From: Synanceia verrucosa
Taxonomy: Eukaryota > Chordata > Actinopteri > Perciformes > Synanceiidae
Reading direction: 5' to 3'
NCBI GenBank assembly: GCA_029721515.1
Contig: CM056552.1
Coordinates: forward strand, 29,278,392-29,342,391
Length of the DNA stretch: 64,000 nt
Shown piece by piece: positions 31,666 through 45,485 of this stretch; the first letter of the stretch is position 1; the number at the start of each line of letters is the position of its first letter. The translations under genes were made by a program, and so were the position numbers. Below the pieces are notes generated by a model that saw nothing but the letters and a program-made list of their open reading frames with translations, was not told the origin of the DNA and did no database searches.

Positions 31666-34354
31666 TTCATAATTGACATAAAAATTTAATATCGAGAAAT
31701 ATCTGCATCAGGTTTTAGAGCCGATGTTCAACTGCTGTAGGCTTCAGAAAATGCAATATAGGCTAGTGCAAAACCGACAATATAAACAATATTACAGTAT
31801 ACAAAAACTATAAGAACATGAGAATATGTTCAATATTCAGTTTCCCAGTCAGTAAAATAATGCACTTTAAAAATAAAAGTCAGTTTTCCATAACTCCAGT
31901 TGAAGTTGATGTTATTACACAGAGAATATTTCCATTTAGAAAGCCATGTTGCATTTAAGAATCATCCAGTAGAGCTTCACAATAAAATGAATGATAATGT
32001 GTTAACTCCACAACAGGAGAGATAGTTTTGGTGTAAAAAGCCAAAACATGTCGGTATTGGTTAATATCAGAATTGGAAAATAATATAAAGGTAAAGGTCC
32101 AGAATCCCCAGAGTCTCCCAGCCACTGGCTCTCCTGACATACTGGGAACACTGGTGTGGTTCTGGACCAGCTGCTCTGCTCTCCTCTGCCTGGCAGCTAT
32201 GCATGAAATAGCTGAGTAGCCAGCAGACCTTAAGCCAGCAGCTCGTCCATTTCTGCTGACATGCAGGTGGTCAAGATGCTCAGTTCTGGTGGTCTCAGTT
32301 GTTCTGACCTCATGCACACACAGTGCTTGTGTGTTCAAATAGCAGAATAAAATGGGGCAGCAGAATTTAATCCCTCCTGTCAAGCACTGTTGTGTGAAGT
32401 TGCACTTTTGAAAAGCAGGAAAGAAACAACTGTCATTGAAAGTCTGATGAGAGGGATTAGTTTGGATTCAGACAGTGTCTGAGTGTTGACCCCACCTTGG
32501 GCTTTCTATCTCTGTGAGGATATTTCAATTGTCCATCTGAAAGTGCAAGCAGGGGCTCATGTGCATATATCAAGACTCTACTAGTATGTACCTATATTTC
32601 AGCTCAGTCTGTTCTGAGGCTGACCTTCACAGGAGGCCCTCCATGGATTTTCAGTTGTAAGTAAGTACTGTATGTGTATCCTTCAGTTTAGGAAATGGCA
32701 CAGTATTACTGGCAGGACAAGGTTTTGGCATGGAGCTGAATTCATTATAAAGACGTGAAATCTCGCCCCAGACCAAAACCTGGAAGACAGTCCTTCACAG
32801 TCTCCTTCAGACTCATTAATCTTCCTGAAGAATTTAGCCTGGTCACTTCAGTCTTTATTTTATCCTCCAGAGCCATACGATGACAGGGCTGCTACGACAG
32901 AGAGCTCAGTTTTGTAACAAATTATGGTCAAATGTCTGGTAACAACACTGATTAGGTGCTGTGTTTTTATTGACAGAACTTTAACCCTTTCACGAGATGT
33001 TGTTAATTGATGAGAGCTAATTGTAACATTTTGGTTGCCTAAAAAAGTACTCATTGTTCACACATGTGCTTATTCTCTCCTGTCATTTCTGGTTGCAAAA
33101 ATACAAAATGATAACAGCCAAAAACCAAGATGGCTACAGCCAAAATGCAGAGCTTCAAAACAGCAGTCCACAAGACAATATGGGTCAGGTCACAGTGTTG
33201 TTCATTCATGCTATGGTATCAGTACTGCACTAATGGGGGTTATGGAGCACACTTTCACTTTGGAAAAGAAAGATGTCTGAACCCTGCCTGCTTTCTCACA
33301 TCCACAGTAGCCCACACTGTGTCAACTCTGTCAACCTCTCAGGCTGAAATTGTAGTTCTGTAAATTTACACCTACACATTTGTGCGGATAGCAACAGAAA
33401 AGGTGGTAAGCGATCCTAGAGGTCACTCACAGAGATGCATACCTCCAAAATCTCAACAATGTTCCTCTGCATCCAACAAGCTGATTGGCTGATTCAACTT
33501 CCTGTTGGGAGGCTGAATTTGAAAAGGAAAAAAAAAATACACTATGCAGCCCAGAGAACGGCACATTTTAAACTCTTGCACTCTTAAGTCTTAATCATCT
33601 AAGCAATATGTTGTAATAAAATGACTGAAATCACTAACTACTAACGTACAAGCACATGTTATCAGTCATTAAGACATAATGAACAGCTAAAGCCCTTAAG
33701 CTGCACTGGGAATTTAGTTGATTAAAAAGAAGTAAAACTTTTCAGCCTAAACTAAAAGCATTCTGCTCTGATCCACCATGAAATGTGAACAACACAAATT
33801 CAGACCACCAAGCAGATCAAGCATCTATTTAGCACTCCAGGGTAACTGCCACGCTTCAGCAGACAGACACCATGTACCAGCTGCCACTTTATGCAAGTTG
33901 GACATTAATTGAATGAGCAATCCTATCAGGACATACTGATCTGAACCTAAGATAAAACTGATATGAAGGTGTGATCAGAAATCAACCAGGAGCAAAGACA
34001 CACATCTTATACTGGCTGCTGCGTCTGGACCGGCTGTTATGGATGACTTCATGCACACTGTGGCTGACTTCATCAGGACACAGAGAAACACATCATCTAT
34101 TATCTGTGTGCTGGTCACTATGGAACAACAGTGGCTCTATGAGTCCTTTTGGCCACCTCTGGCCCTGTTAAACAGAGAACCATTTACTGGAGGCCAATTG
34201 ACACAACACTGGTGTGCACACATATGAAGGACGCACAGTGCCTGACTACAGCAGGACTAACAAAACCCACTCAAATCACAGCCACTTGACATGAGCACAG
34301 AAGTGAGCTGACATGAACACAGGCTCTTGTCCTCACTACTTTACCATATAACGG

Positions 34355-34476
34355 GCTGATGATTAAATAAAAATGGACTGTACTTGCATAGCACCTTACT
34401 AGTCATGTGACCACTCAAAGCACTTTCACAATCACTTAATCACACACAATGGTGGGAGGCCATTGGGGTAAACATT
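34355..34476 (+). repeat. Interspersed repeat family, copy 2
   Basis: ATGGACTGTACTTGCATAGC, then TAGTCATGTGACCACTCAAAG resembles the start of 30660..30850. Confidence 0.45.
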
Positions 34477-35419
34477 AGGGGTGGGCGATATATATTGTTT
34501 GCGATAATATTGTCATTGTTGTTTTGACAAGGTGCAAATTTCCATTATCGAGTATTTCAATTACTTTGCAAAAAATATTGAAACGCACAGAAACTCCTCC
34601 CATCCACTTTTTACACGGTGCAGCATCGTTCAGTATGGCGATCTGCTACTGACGTAAACAGTAGCAGATAGCACTAAAGGAACACTAAACTTCCCACTCC
34701 CTAAGGTCCTAAAGAGGAACCAATAGCAGTCTGTGTTATCAGAATGTTCTGGAACTGGTATAGAAAGAAAGGTACCAAAATTGGCGTCATATTAAACACT
34801 TTTGAATGATACCCAGCCCTATAAAACACTAAATGTTATTTTGTGAAAGTAGTGCCACCTTTAACTAATAGAGCTGCATACAACATAACGCCCTAACAAA
34901 CAAGCACACATGCAACTCCACTTCCTCCTCTTTGCCTCGCTATCCTTAGTGTGAGTGCGTATGAGCAGATGTGAAGCGTCACAGCCTATAAACAGCAGAT
35001 GTGTGACTTTTGACCTCAGATATAAGTGCCACCTCTCAGTAGTCATCATCATCTCCTCTAACTTCCTGTCCTGACTTCTAGCTGACCTCAGGCCAGAGGA
35101 GGCTGCTGGCTGGAATAAGGTCAGCGGTGCACCCAGGGCCATGGATGGACAGCTGGGTCACTGACGTTCTTAAGAGACCTCTGTTTGTTCTCTCCATCTG
35201 GGCCTTGATTTATGAGTTTCTCAGTGAAGGAAAGAAGTCCAGAAAGTGACCCAATATTCTTTGAGTGACACACATTTGGTTCTGCTTTTAGACATGAAAT
35301 GATCACCTTTCTTAACCTTGGAAAGTCATCCAATTTGGTCCTGAGTGCAATTACATCCATGCAGTTAGAGAAATAAACTGTAGCCAATTCACACAAAATA
35401 ATTCTTCTTGAAAGTGTGC

Positions 35420-36096
35420 TTAAAGGGACACTATGTAATTTATTAAGCATTTTATTACCTCAAATCAACATCTTCATTCATAAATAGATCCTCATTGGTG
35501 TAAAATAACATATGTGAACACTCTGACTTATCCTCCTGGGTGAAGAATCAGTTATCTGTCTTTACATAGAGCGGGTCGCTCATACGGAGGCTTCCATGTC
35601 TTTCTGGTCTATCAAAAACTACGAACTGCCGAGAGGGACATAAAGCACTACCTGCTAGTACCCATAGGACAAAATGCATTTCTGCGTTTTGAGATTCACT
35701 TTTCACAGAGAAGCAAGGTGGAGACGATGGTTTTACTTACTCGGCACTAAACTAAAACCTGCACTGTACGTTTGGTCATAACACAAGACCATACTTATCC
35801 CGAATCCTCATCTCCAAAAAAGCATAAAAGGGCCATAAATGACTGGAGCTCTGGGCCAGGGATCTGCGGTGAGTGGACACCTGGGGCCTGCCGGAAAGTC
35901 CTCCGAACCGGAGGAGGGCTGTGGCGGTCCGGGGAAAAATGACTGGAGCTCCGGGCCAGGGGCTAGGGATCCGCAATGATAGTGGCCGCCCGGGAGTTGA
36001 TCCATTCCACTTACCATAATTCCAACCATGTTGCAATGCATGCAAAGACAGATTTAACCACTAGATGGCAGAAAAAATGACATAGTGTCCGTTTAA
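35420..36096. mobile_element. piggyBac-like non-autonomous element with TTAA ends
   Basis: Both ends read TTAA followed by AGGGACACTATGTAATTT (left) or ACGGACACTATGTCATTT (right, complement). TTAA duplication is the hallmark of piggyBac insertion. No transposase is present. A short direct repeat (AATGACTGGAGCTC...GGGCCAGGG) occurs twice inside, near 35838 and 35938. Confidence 0.5.
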
Positions 36097-36763
36097 CTGG
36101 TATTTGTCAACAGGAAAGAAGAGTCTGTCTGAAAACAATATCCCACGACTCCCCATCCACATGAGACCAAACATTTTCACCAGTGTGTCTGATATAACAG
36201 GTCTGTCTCTGTGTGTGTGAAACAAACATAAAACAGATCTGAAATTCTAAATTAAGAGAAGCATAGATCAGCTATCGCTGACCCTGAATGGCCCAGCATA
36301 GACTCAACCTCATCATCCACCATCTGTCTCATCCAGCTGCACTTTTATTCCTGTTTATCGCCAGTTATATAAAGGGTAAAAAAACTGCCAACGTGTATCA
36401 CCTCGGGAAACAAAACTGAAAATGCTGCTGAAAATTGCACCTGATGCACCTAAATGAAACAGTTCATTGACACCATGTTTGGTTGATGGAAGCACAGTGG
36501 CCATAAACATTTCAGAACATTTCACCATGATCAACATAATAACAATAATCTTACTTTACTTTTCACTACAGTTAGTGAATAATAATTCTGCTCTGTGAAA
36601 GTGTGTATTATATTAGCTCAGTTTGTATGGACTGAGGGTCATCCTCGCTCTGACATCTCGTCCTGTAATGCATGTGTGTTTTTCAGAAAGAGAGTGAAAA
36701 ACTGTAACTTCCCTCTTGTGGGAAAACTAACAAACAGTTAGTGGGAATTTTCCAGGAATGTTA

Positions 36764-38032
36764 AGGGTGTCCCGATCCGAAATCAGCAAGAAAACATGTA
36801 TCAGATTAAATCTGCCTACATCTAAAATCTCTGATATCATCACTCTGATAGCGTCAGCATCCATTCCAGACTCCACTGCAGCTCTTCTATCCAGCAGCAG
36901 AGCCCAGTGACCTCAACAACAGCTGTGCTAATGCTGCGTTTGTGTTGTATCGGAAATCAGGATTTGGAAGTGGGAATGACGTCACACCACAGAGGGTCTG
37001 TTTGTTCTCCAGTGTAATTATATTTAACTCTACTGAAGGCTGTATAATGTATAACGCTACACGGCGCTAATCCAGGGCACTGCCATCTTGGATTATGACG
37101 TTGTGGTCAAGTCGGGGTCGGTGAACACTTTACAAGTTTATGAGTTGGAAATCCAACTTCGAGGGGCATTTCAGTTGATATTTACGATTTGAAACCTGTA
37201 AATTATGACTTACGAGGACAACGTGAAAGCAGCATAATGTGCTACCAAAGTAGGAGGAGGAATGATGTCAACCCTGTGGCAGCATTTTTAGTTAAAGACT
37301 GAAAAAGACATTGAAGCTGAGAGCAAAACTGGTCTCCTGTGGTGGAACGGAACCAGGAAGTTTAATACGACCAGCCTCATCAAGTGACTTCTGTAGTGAT
37401 TTCAAGTGATTTCTGAAATGATATCTGGGGACATTTCCAGCTCAGAGATATAACGGTAGCCTCTGGCTAACTGTTGCTCTAGTCTGTGCTCAACATGCTC
37501 CCTCATGCTTTCTGCTTCCTACCTTGAAACCGTAATATGCATTGTTCTAGTCAACAAGCAACATTTTTCCTCTCAGTCATAAAACGCTGAAATCGGGAAC
37601 ATATGTAGGAACAGCTTTAACCAGGGACTGGTCATCCAAAACGGGGACTGACCCCAGAAATCTGGGATGTCTGGTCACCTTAGTTTAATATGACCAACCT
37701 CATCAGCATTTGAAGCAGCATCACAAAAACAACAGGAGGATTTCAGGATCTAATAATTTATTTTTTTAATTTATTTTAATCAATTATAGAATATTCTCAT
37801 GTTTAAGGGTAAACTTGATGTAACCCATTGGTTAATAATAAATGGGTCCGTTTTTCTCAGACATACTGTTGCTATTATTCTCTGAGTAATATCAGTTGAT
37901 CAAGTCTTCTCTAACATGCCAGTCTACAAAATAGGTAATAAAAGTATGGATGATTCATGCTGATATTGTATCGAATAGATATCAGTATCAGACAATACTC
38001 AAGGCTACAAAATCAGTATCAGGACACCCCTT
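36764..38032. mobile_element. hAT-like non-autonomous element with a nested MITE
   Basis: AAGGGTGTCCCGATCCG at the left and the complement of ATCAGGACACCCCTT at the right look like terminal repeats. The target duplication is not clear. A Harbinger-like MITE sits inside at 36932..37234. Confidence 0.4.
36932..37234. mobile_element. PIF/Harbinger-like MITE, 303 bp, TAA target duplication
   Basis: The ends TGCTGCGTTTGTGTTGTATC and TGCTGCTTTCACGTTGTCCT (complement) are imperfect inverted repeats. TAA flanks both sides (36929..36931, 37235..37237), the 3-bp duplication typical of this superfamily. Confidence 0.6.
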
Positions 38033-39138
38033 GTTCTGTCACTGAAATGCTGGAAACAGGCTTGTACTGTATTTCGCTCAGTTTCCAGGTCAGTGGAATT
38101 CATCTGAATGTGGTGTTTTCAGCATTGCTGTATGGGAATGTCTGTGAAAAAAACACTCCTGGCTTCAGTGATGATGCAGAGACTTTGTCTCTATCTTCAG
38201 CTTTGGAAGTTGGAAGGGTTAGCTTCTAATGCCTCACTGTTACTGACAGTAATGTAACTGTGACCTCCTGCAGACTGCATTGAATCTTGTCTGAAGGCAG
38301 CTCGAAGCAAGTTACTGATTAGATGATGAAGTTGGCTCGAAGGAGACAACATATTGATTGATATTTGAAGACTTTCACACAAACATAGTTTTGGATTTGT
38401 TGCTGTACATCACTGTAGCTTCATTTCTTACCAGTAGTGCATCGCTGCACCAGAACTTATGCAGAGTACATTAGCCCCAGTCCCAGAATGGATTTTTCTC
38501 AACTACTGCTCATGCTGCCAGTGATGATCCAGCTTATCTCTGAGCTCCTTGTAACCCAGCAGGGAAGCAGTCACCATTTAAATAGATGTGGCTCCCTCCC
38601 AGTCTCTCCATCTGGAGGCACCCAGGCTCTCCAGAGACCCCAACCCAGACACTGTGACCTCTGGAGTCAAGCATCAGTGCCACCAGAGTCCCTGTGGAGA
38701 ACCAGAGCGTGTAGTAGTGGTGTGTCTGCCCTGCTCATCTGTCACTGTGCTCCTCAGTGACACCAGGAGAGACACACAGAAGTGATAGCTGGGCTCTTAC
38801 ACTGACATATGAGGCACACTGTAGCCTCAGAACAATGCTGATCCTCACACTGGCCCATTCAGGATATATTTTCATCACATTTCGCCACATTATTTAAAAA
38901 AATATATTCAAGGATTTTCATCAAAACAATTCTTTGTGTTTTGTAAAAAATACACAGTGATTCACAAAATTATTACCTCTCCACCCAGTGGAAGGTGTTT
39001 GTCACCTCTGCCTAAATTGACAGTATTACACCTAGCAAAGCACTTACAATTACAATTAAACAATTACAGACTGGTAATAAATGTAAAGCTACTTCTGTCT
39101 ATATGTAGAAAAATGGCTCAGACTACACTTTTAGACTA

Positions 39139-39810
39139 CACTATATTGCCAAAAGTATTCGCTCACCCATCCAAATAATCAGAATCAGGTGTTCCAATCA
39201 CTTCCATGGCCACAGGTGGATAAAATCAAGCACCTAGGCATGCAGACTGCTTTTACAAACATTTGTGAAAGAATGGGTCGCTCTCAGGAGCTCAGTGAAT
39301 TCCAGCATGGAACTGTGATAGGATGCCACCTGTGCAACAAATCCAGTCGTGAAATTTCCTCACTCCTAAATATTCCACAGTCAACTGTCAGCTGTATTAT
39401 AAGAACGTGGAAGTGTTTGGGAACGACAGCAACTCAGCCACGAAGTGGTAGACCACGTAAACTGATGGAGCGGGGTCAGTGGATGCTGAGGAGCATAGTG
39501 TGAAGAGGTCACCAACTTTCTGCAGAGTCAATCACTGCAGACCTCCAAACTTCATGTGGCCTTCAGATTAGCTCAAGATCAAGACCAACATTAGTGTGTG
39601 ACCTCACAAATACACTTCTGGAGGAATGGTCAAAAATTCCCATAAACACACTCCTAAACCTTGTGGACAGCCTTCCAAGAAGAGTTGAAGCTGTTATAGC
39701 TGCAAAGGGTGGACTGACGTCATATTGAACCCTATGGATTAGGAATGGGATGCCACTTAAGTTCATATGAGAGTCAAGGCAGGTGAGCGAATACTTTTGG
39801 CAATATAGTG
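39139..39810 (+). mobile_element. Internally deleted Tc1-like transposon, 672 bp
   Basis: Perfect 29-bp inverted repeats start CACTATATTGCCAAAAGTAT, flanked by TA (39137-39138, 39811-39812). Only the start and the end of a transposase remain, joined near 39580. It belongs to a different family from the intact element at 26717..28322. Confidence 0.92.
39271..39503 (+). pseudogene. Tc1 transposase remnant, N-terminal DNA-binding part
   Basis: It reads MGRSQELSEFQHGTVIGCHL, then REISSLLNIPQSTVSCIIRT and QPRSGRPRKL, a Tc1 helix-turn-helix with its GRPR AT-hook-like motif, and stops at 39501..39503 (TGA). The catalytic DDE core has been deleted. A C-terminal scrap (LLEEWSKIPINTLLNLVDSL) follows from about 39616. 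It cannot transpose on its own. Confidence 0.85.
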
Positions 39811-40634
39811 TAGTTTCATAACACTGTGTGATCACATAAACTTTTTTCGGGCAACAAACTCTCTAAAACTTGTAAGAACATAATTCTTGCAGTCTTCATG
39901 GACACATGTTTAAATGACATTCTTTGGTCATTCATCGGTTCCCATAAATTTCTGCATCATGGTTCATTCTGAAGGTTGGATTTAAGGCTTGCACAGCTCA
40001 CCTTGTAAATACCACTCATGTATTTCAATAAAATCTACTGACTGCTGTCAAACTGAAGAAAAGGAAAGAAAAAAACCCTGAAGGTTGAGCTTACTCAGAG
40101 TAAGACAGTCCTCTTTACAGCTGCATATGGAACAATGGAGAGGTGAGCTCACAAAGTCAGTTCATTTAAAGTCCAGCAGGGAGAGTGAGTCCAGTTTGTG
40201 ATAGGAGCCATGATGTGTCTGGAAAGCCAAATGTTCAGAGGCGAGTTAAAAACAAGTGTCAGAGAGAGCTGTGGCTTCATGTGTGTCCAGTCACTGAAAG
40301 CTGGCACAGTCATGATGGTCCAGTGCTTCAGCCTAGATCAGTGCCTACCTGTGTGAAACGGATCACTGCCTGCTTCATAGCGTGTAGGCGACTATATTTA
40401 CATAAAGTGGAGTCATTACAGATTTCAGGTCAGGCACTATTTGTGCTCCGTTTATCATTAAGTTAGAGATTAAAGGCTCTATTTTAATAGACCAGACGCA
40501 GCCTAGTGCATCGCCACTGGAGGTGGGGTTAGATCACTTTTGGTAATTTGGTAGACCAGCTCAGGATGGTGCAGCCTGGTGGATCTGGGATAGGGAGAGC
40601 TGCACCGCTGTGGGTGTGATCACTGATGACGTCT

Positions 40635-40992
40635 GGGCGGCAGTAGCCCAGTCTGTAGTGACTTGCGCTGGGAATCGGAGGGTCACCGTTCAAGTCCAGG
40701 TCGGACCATGTGTGGAGAGTGGACTGGTAGCTGGAGAGGTGCTCGTTCCTCCTCCTGGGCACTGTCGAGGTGCCCTTGAGCAAGGCACCAAACCCCCAAC
40801 TGCTCGGGGTGCCTGGATATGGGGCAGCCCCCTCACTCTGACACCTCTCCTCTACTGCATGTGTGTTTCATAACTTGTGTGTGATGTAAATGTAATGAAA
40901 ATAAACATACTAACAGAGTGTAAATTGAAATTTCCCTCACTGAGGGACAAATAAAGGAATTCTTCTTCTTCTTCTTCTTCTTCTTCTTCTTC
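40635..40992 (+). mobile_element. Second tRNA-derived SINE family, full length with (TTC)n tail
   Basis: The head GGGCGGCAGTAGCCCAGTCT contains an A-box-like region and GTTCAAGTCC is the B box. The body has GTGCCCTTGAGCAAGGCACC. The tail AATTTCCCTCACTGAGGGAC, AATAAAGG leads into eleven TTC units. A diverged copy starts near 54810 and a tail fragment is at 4289. Confidence 0.8.
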
Positions 40993-41029
40993 AATCATGG
41001 CCAATCAAGCTGACTCCTCTCATTCCCTT

Positions 41030-41330
41030 TCAGGCAGCGGCACTGACACCAGGCTGCCAGACTTCTGCCAAGAAGAAACCGATTTACTCATCTGGAAGGT
41101 TCAAGCACACAGTCCGTATTTATGGAACTGCAGACCTCCATGAGCAAATGAAATCAAAAATGGACGAATGAATGAATGAATGCATCTTCCCCCGGCTCAC
41201 TGAGAACCGCTGCCCAGTGCAAGAAGAGGTTCAATGATGTAAGAAGAAGCACCAAAAATGAACTTTGTGCCTTCTGCCGACAGCAGCAGGCAACAGGTGG
41301 GTCTCTAAAGGGGGTCTAACCCAGGGTGCA
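41030..41330 (+). pseudogene. Decayed Myb/SANT-like DNA-binding domain (Harbinger-associated type)
   Basis: One frame reads PDFCQEETDLLIWKVQAHSP, then YLWN before a stop. After a frameshift another reads AAQCKKRFNDVRRSTKNEL, then CRQQQATGG. The pair resembles the Myb/SANT-like domain carried by Harbinger transposons and by host genes derived from them (NAIF1 type). An ATGAATGAATG expansion separates the halves. It is a broken remnant. Confidence 0.5.
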
Positions 41331-44300
41331 ATTCAATGTAGAACAAGCACCAGTGCTGTGTCATGGTGCGTTTCATTGAAAGCAGATAACGTGTTAAAAA
41401 TTGTGTTCTATATATTGATTTCTACAGCGACTCAGAGGGTTTGATGATGTTTGTTCACATATTTATGAATGAAATATGTCATGACATCTACCACACCTGT
41501 CTGCAGAGTTCATCATCTGATCAGATCCACCAGAATCGGTGTCAGACCAGCTGAGCTCCCCTGCGCCTGTAGTCAGACATGGTCTGATCAGGCTTAAATG
41601 CAGGTCGACTTTCTGGCACCAGACTGACACTGCATCAGGTGCATCTCCACCAACACTCCCTCTGCTGCGCCGCCACGCCCATCTTGGCAGAGACCGGTCT
41701 ACTATGGTGCCATCCACACTACAAAGAACTTCTGTGAATCCGACAGACTTTAATGTCAGTGGCTCATGTCTCGTGTCAGTGGCTACAAATGTACCAGTCA
41801 CTGTGATCTCTGATTTTGCTCTGTTTGATTCAGCTGGGAATGGCTGCCTTATATGCAGTGCTGCTGGGATAGTTAGTACAAGTATTTTTGGGTCCAACAT
41901 AGCATCACATGACCAGCACAGAGGTTGTAGTCCCATCGTTTGGACAGTCCAAAGCCTGGCTCACTTCCTTGGGGCTAAAGGCAAACTATTAAATTAGCAG
42001 AATAAAATGACAAACAACGACATCACAAAAAGTGATGTACTAAACCAATCGTCAATATATTTGTCCAATCGTCCAGCCATAAGAGGAAGCAATACATGAT
42101 ATTGCTGTACTGATATTTCATCCTCACCCTACTGCCAGCTCAACTACAATTCAACACAGACAAAACTAATCTAAAAAAATATTTAAAAACTACACCAGCA
42201 CAAACTAGCCCAGGATCGTGTTGCTCAACACTGAGCTGCACACACAGCAGACCCTCGTCTAGCTACAGTCATCTCTAAAGTTTATGAATGGCATCTGTGT
42301 ACCATACAAGCTGAAATGCCACTGCAAAAAGGAATTGCATCGACATTTGTGGAATGTTAAATATCATCAGTTCCTGTTCCCTGCAGATCTGCTGTGGCGA
42401 TTTCTCCTGACAGCTCCATATCTGCTCATCTCTCCAACACTTTGAAGGCGCTCAGAGCTCACAGAGCACAGCTTCAGCATCGCGACAGGCTGCAGGGGCT
42501 CGTATCGCTCTGAGATAGAGGGATTGACCTCTCTGGTCTCACTCCTTATTAGAGCACAAAGAGCTGTTGAGCAAGCTGGCCACTCTGACATGAGTGAGAA
42601 AGGTCTGAAGGCTTTACTGTTCCCTCCAGCTCAAAGATGGAGTCTGGTCCATTTCACTGGTGGATCGATAGCAGCCTTGATATGGAGATATGGAGCAGAC
42701 AATATAGATCTTAAGGGTGAGGGGCTGAGGGAATAAAAGAGAGATAAAGCTCCACTGAGTGAACTTTTTTTAGTCTGTTATCCAGATCAGGACTTAACCT
42801 ATCTATCTTTTCAATCTTAGGAACAAGCTGTCGTCCTGTGATCACATCTTAAATGTTTCGTCATTTCAAGACAACAAAATGGTGCTTTTATTCAGTTTCT
42901 GTTCAAAGAAAAGATGCATGTTTTACTGGTGACTCACAGACATTATTATGTGCTAATTTCAGCTTACTTCACAGAGGGCTGGCTCGATTTAAGGTTTGCA
43001 TGTATAAAAACGTGCAAACTCATTGCACACATAAAATAAATGTGCAAACTGGTTTACTAACAGTGCCCACTAAGGATTGTGTCCTTCAAATGTGTAAAAT
43101 AGAGCATCTGCATCCAGTCAGTACCTTGTACAGTAATACTGGGTATTTAGATGTAATTGTGTGTGTGCTGGGAGGAGAAAATGTAAATATGTTAATTTAG
43201 CACTTCGTGATTTATCAAACCTGAAAGCTGTTTGGCTCATGGAAACTGTGTGCAACGATTTAACACACTGCAGTTACTGTAACAAAAAGAGACACTGAAA
43301 CAATGAAAGAAAGATGCAGAGAATGCATTTTTCACCCTGGTGTGAACATTTTTGAATGAACGAGGAAACATTCATTAAAACACAAGTTTATATTGTTTAG
43401 CACCTAGTTCATTCCAGCGTACGGTAGCTACTACAGCTGGGATCTCCTGATCCTGTTCTTCACTTGTGCTGTCTGAACTCCTGTCACACTGGATGGCCAC
43501 TTTATTAGGTTTCCAGCACTCTGGACCAAACTGCTTCTTTGGCTTCATCTACCAACACCTTTTATTCTATAGGTTCCAGTTTCATTTTGCACTTTCCTCT
43601 TTCCAAACTTGTCATGCTGCAAACCATGAAACATGCAAAACCCTCATTTAAACAGGCGTGTTTCCAACACTTTTTGCGCCTGTTGTCATGAACCAATCAC
43701 TCTCAGTAAATCACCCTTAAACTGTGGTTCAACCCTACACGCAAAATTCTAGATTGTGCACGTACAATTACTACACGGAAATCTGAATACTATATATGCG
43801 TACTGTATGCACAAAGGTTGGAAGTAGAAGTAGTGTCACCATTATATAGTTTGCACATCAGAGATGACTGACTGATATTTTTGAAGGATTCTATATACAA
43901 CATAGCAGTTGTTGCAGTATATACAAGTAGCAGTTCACAAGCACTGTCTGCTTTTTGTTTCTGTCAGCTGTGATGACGTCTCACTGTCTGTGTAGAGCAG
44001 GTACAACAGACTCATTACTGACTACTGACTTAAATCCAAAAACACCTCAAAAGCCTTCAGCAGTTAGACATTAAAGTGGTGTCATTACTACTAATTAATG
44101 GTAACAGTGTTATGTTAAGGCAGACAGAATATAAACTCATCACAGTGTTTTAGCACAGTGTAACAGAGCAGCATGTTGTTGGGTAAGTAATGTATAGTCA
44201 GTGTGTTGTATTTATAACACTTTTTCACCTCTTACACTTTGACCAGTTGTCATCTATAATGCAGAAGGAACAAAAACACTGAAGGAACACTAAACCAAAT

Positions 44301-45485
44301 AGTAAAAATAAACCAAACTAAAAAAACTAAACTACTCTAAATAACCAAATATGGTCCCTTGAATCACCAACAATATCATTCTGGAAACATTTTGATCACA
44401 GAGAGTCTTTTTCTGTGGTGTTCTTGGATGTTTTTGGTGTCTTAATGTGATACTTTGGAGGGACTACTCATCATTTTGTATTATTTCTAACTTGGCAAAA
44501 AATGCTGACATTTATTACCCACTCTGTGCAGCAAATGGTATCCACCCCAAAAATTGCAGCAACAACAGATATCAGTGGTTTTAGTTTTTCTTTGCACAGC
44601 TTCACTCTGCTGCTCGTGCTCATGTTTCTCAACGCTGGCCGTCCAGCGACCGTCATCTGTAGGTCATACAGCTGCTCCAGACCAGCACCTCTTAACTGTA
44701 CTGAGAAACACACAAACTGCTTCAAGACAACTACTGTTTGTTTATTTTTTTGTTTTTGTTTTTTCCTGAAGTGTCCTGTTTGCTGTGGTGACTTTGGATG
44801 AAATTGGGAGAAATCTACAGAAGTAAACACAGAGTAGTAACATGAACACCTATATGTGTATCTCTGTATCCCAGCACAGATGTGTAGTTAAAATCACACA
44901 AGAAAATATCTAGTATCACCTCAAGCACATTTTCTGAATGAGACGCAATGTATCACCCATGAAATACCTATATTAATAATAGTGAATAACCATCATCACT
45001 TATCCACTCATCCCTGTCATTCATACTGCATTGAATGACTGAGACAAATGATGAATTTTGCTGTGGTCCTCCTCAGTCCTCTCAGACCACCACTGGCAAC
45101 AACATGGATCATAAAAACATGAATAATCTCTTGAATACCAAACTAGTAACTGAGAATACTGGAACCCAGCAGCCACCTTACATAACTCAATAAAACGTGT
45201 CTTCATTGACTACACATTAAAGCCCTGGTATTTTGACAGGTTACAGCAGCGGTCCTCAGTCATGTTAGGAGCTGTAATGTTGGCCTTGCATAGCCTACAT
45301 TATATTTAATAAGAGAGACAGATTTAAGGTGAACTTTGGCTAACTGTCCCCACCTTACCGCTCTGTGTTAACGCTACAGTGGCTCTGTCCAGGGTAGCTG
45401 CACCGCTACTGCGTCAAAACCACGGAGTCCGTCCATGTTTTCAGCGCTCACCAGGCAGCGAGAAGACAGCTGAGGCTCTGTTTAC

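Larger units (their letters stand above)
26070..45485 (-). other. Long cntn2 5' intron or upstream region
   Basis: I see no host protein-coding exon in this stretch. It holds the transposons listed separately. Undescribed remains include a fragment starting TAGGGGTGGGCGATATATAT near 34478 that resembles a hAT end, and a LINE-tail-like GACAATAAAGATTCTTG near 28890. Regions 28330-30100, 31680-34340 and 42100-45350 show nothing I can name. Confidence 0.4.

Noticed and set aside
41463..41997. Overlapping 157- and 152-codon frames on opposite strands
   Set aside because: Neither matches a family I recognise. They follow the decayed Myb/SANT-like fragment and probably belong to the same dead element.
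43490..43520. GGCCACTTTATTAGG motif resembling a transposon end
   Set aside because: I could not find a matching opposite end or target duplication, so it is not reported as an element.
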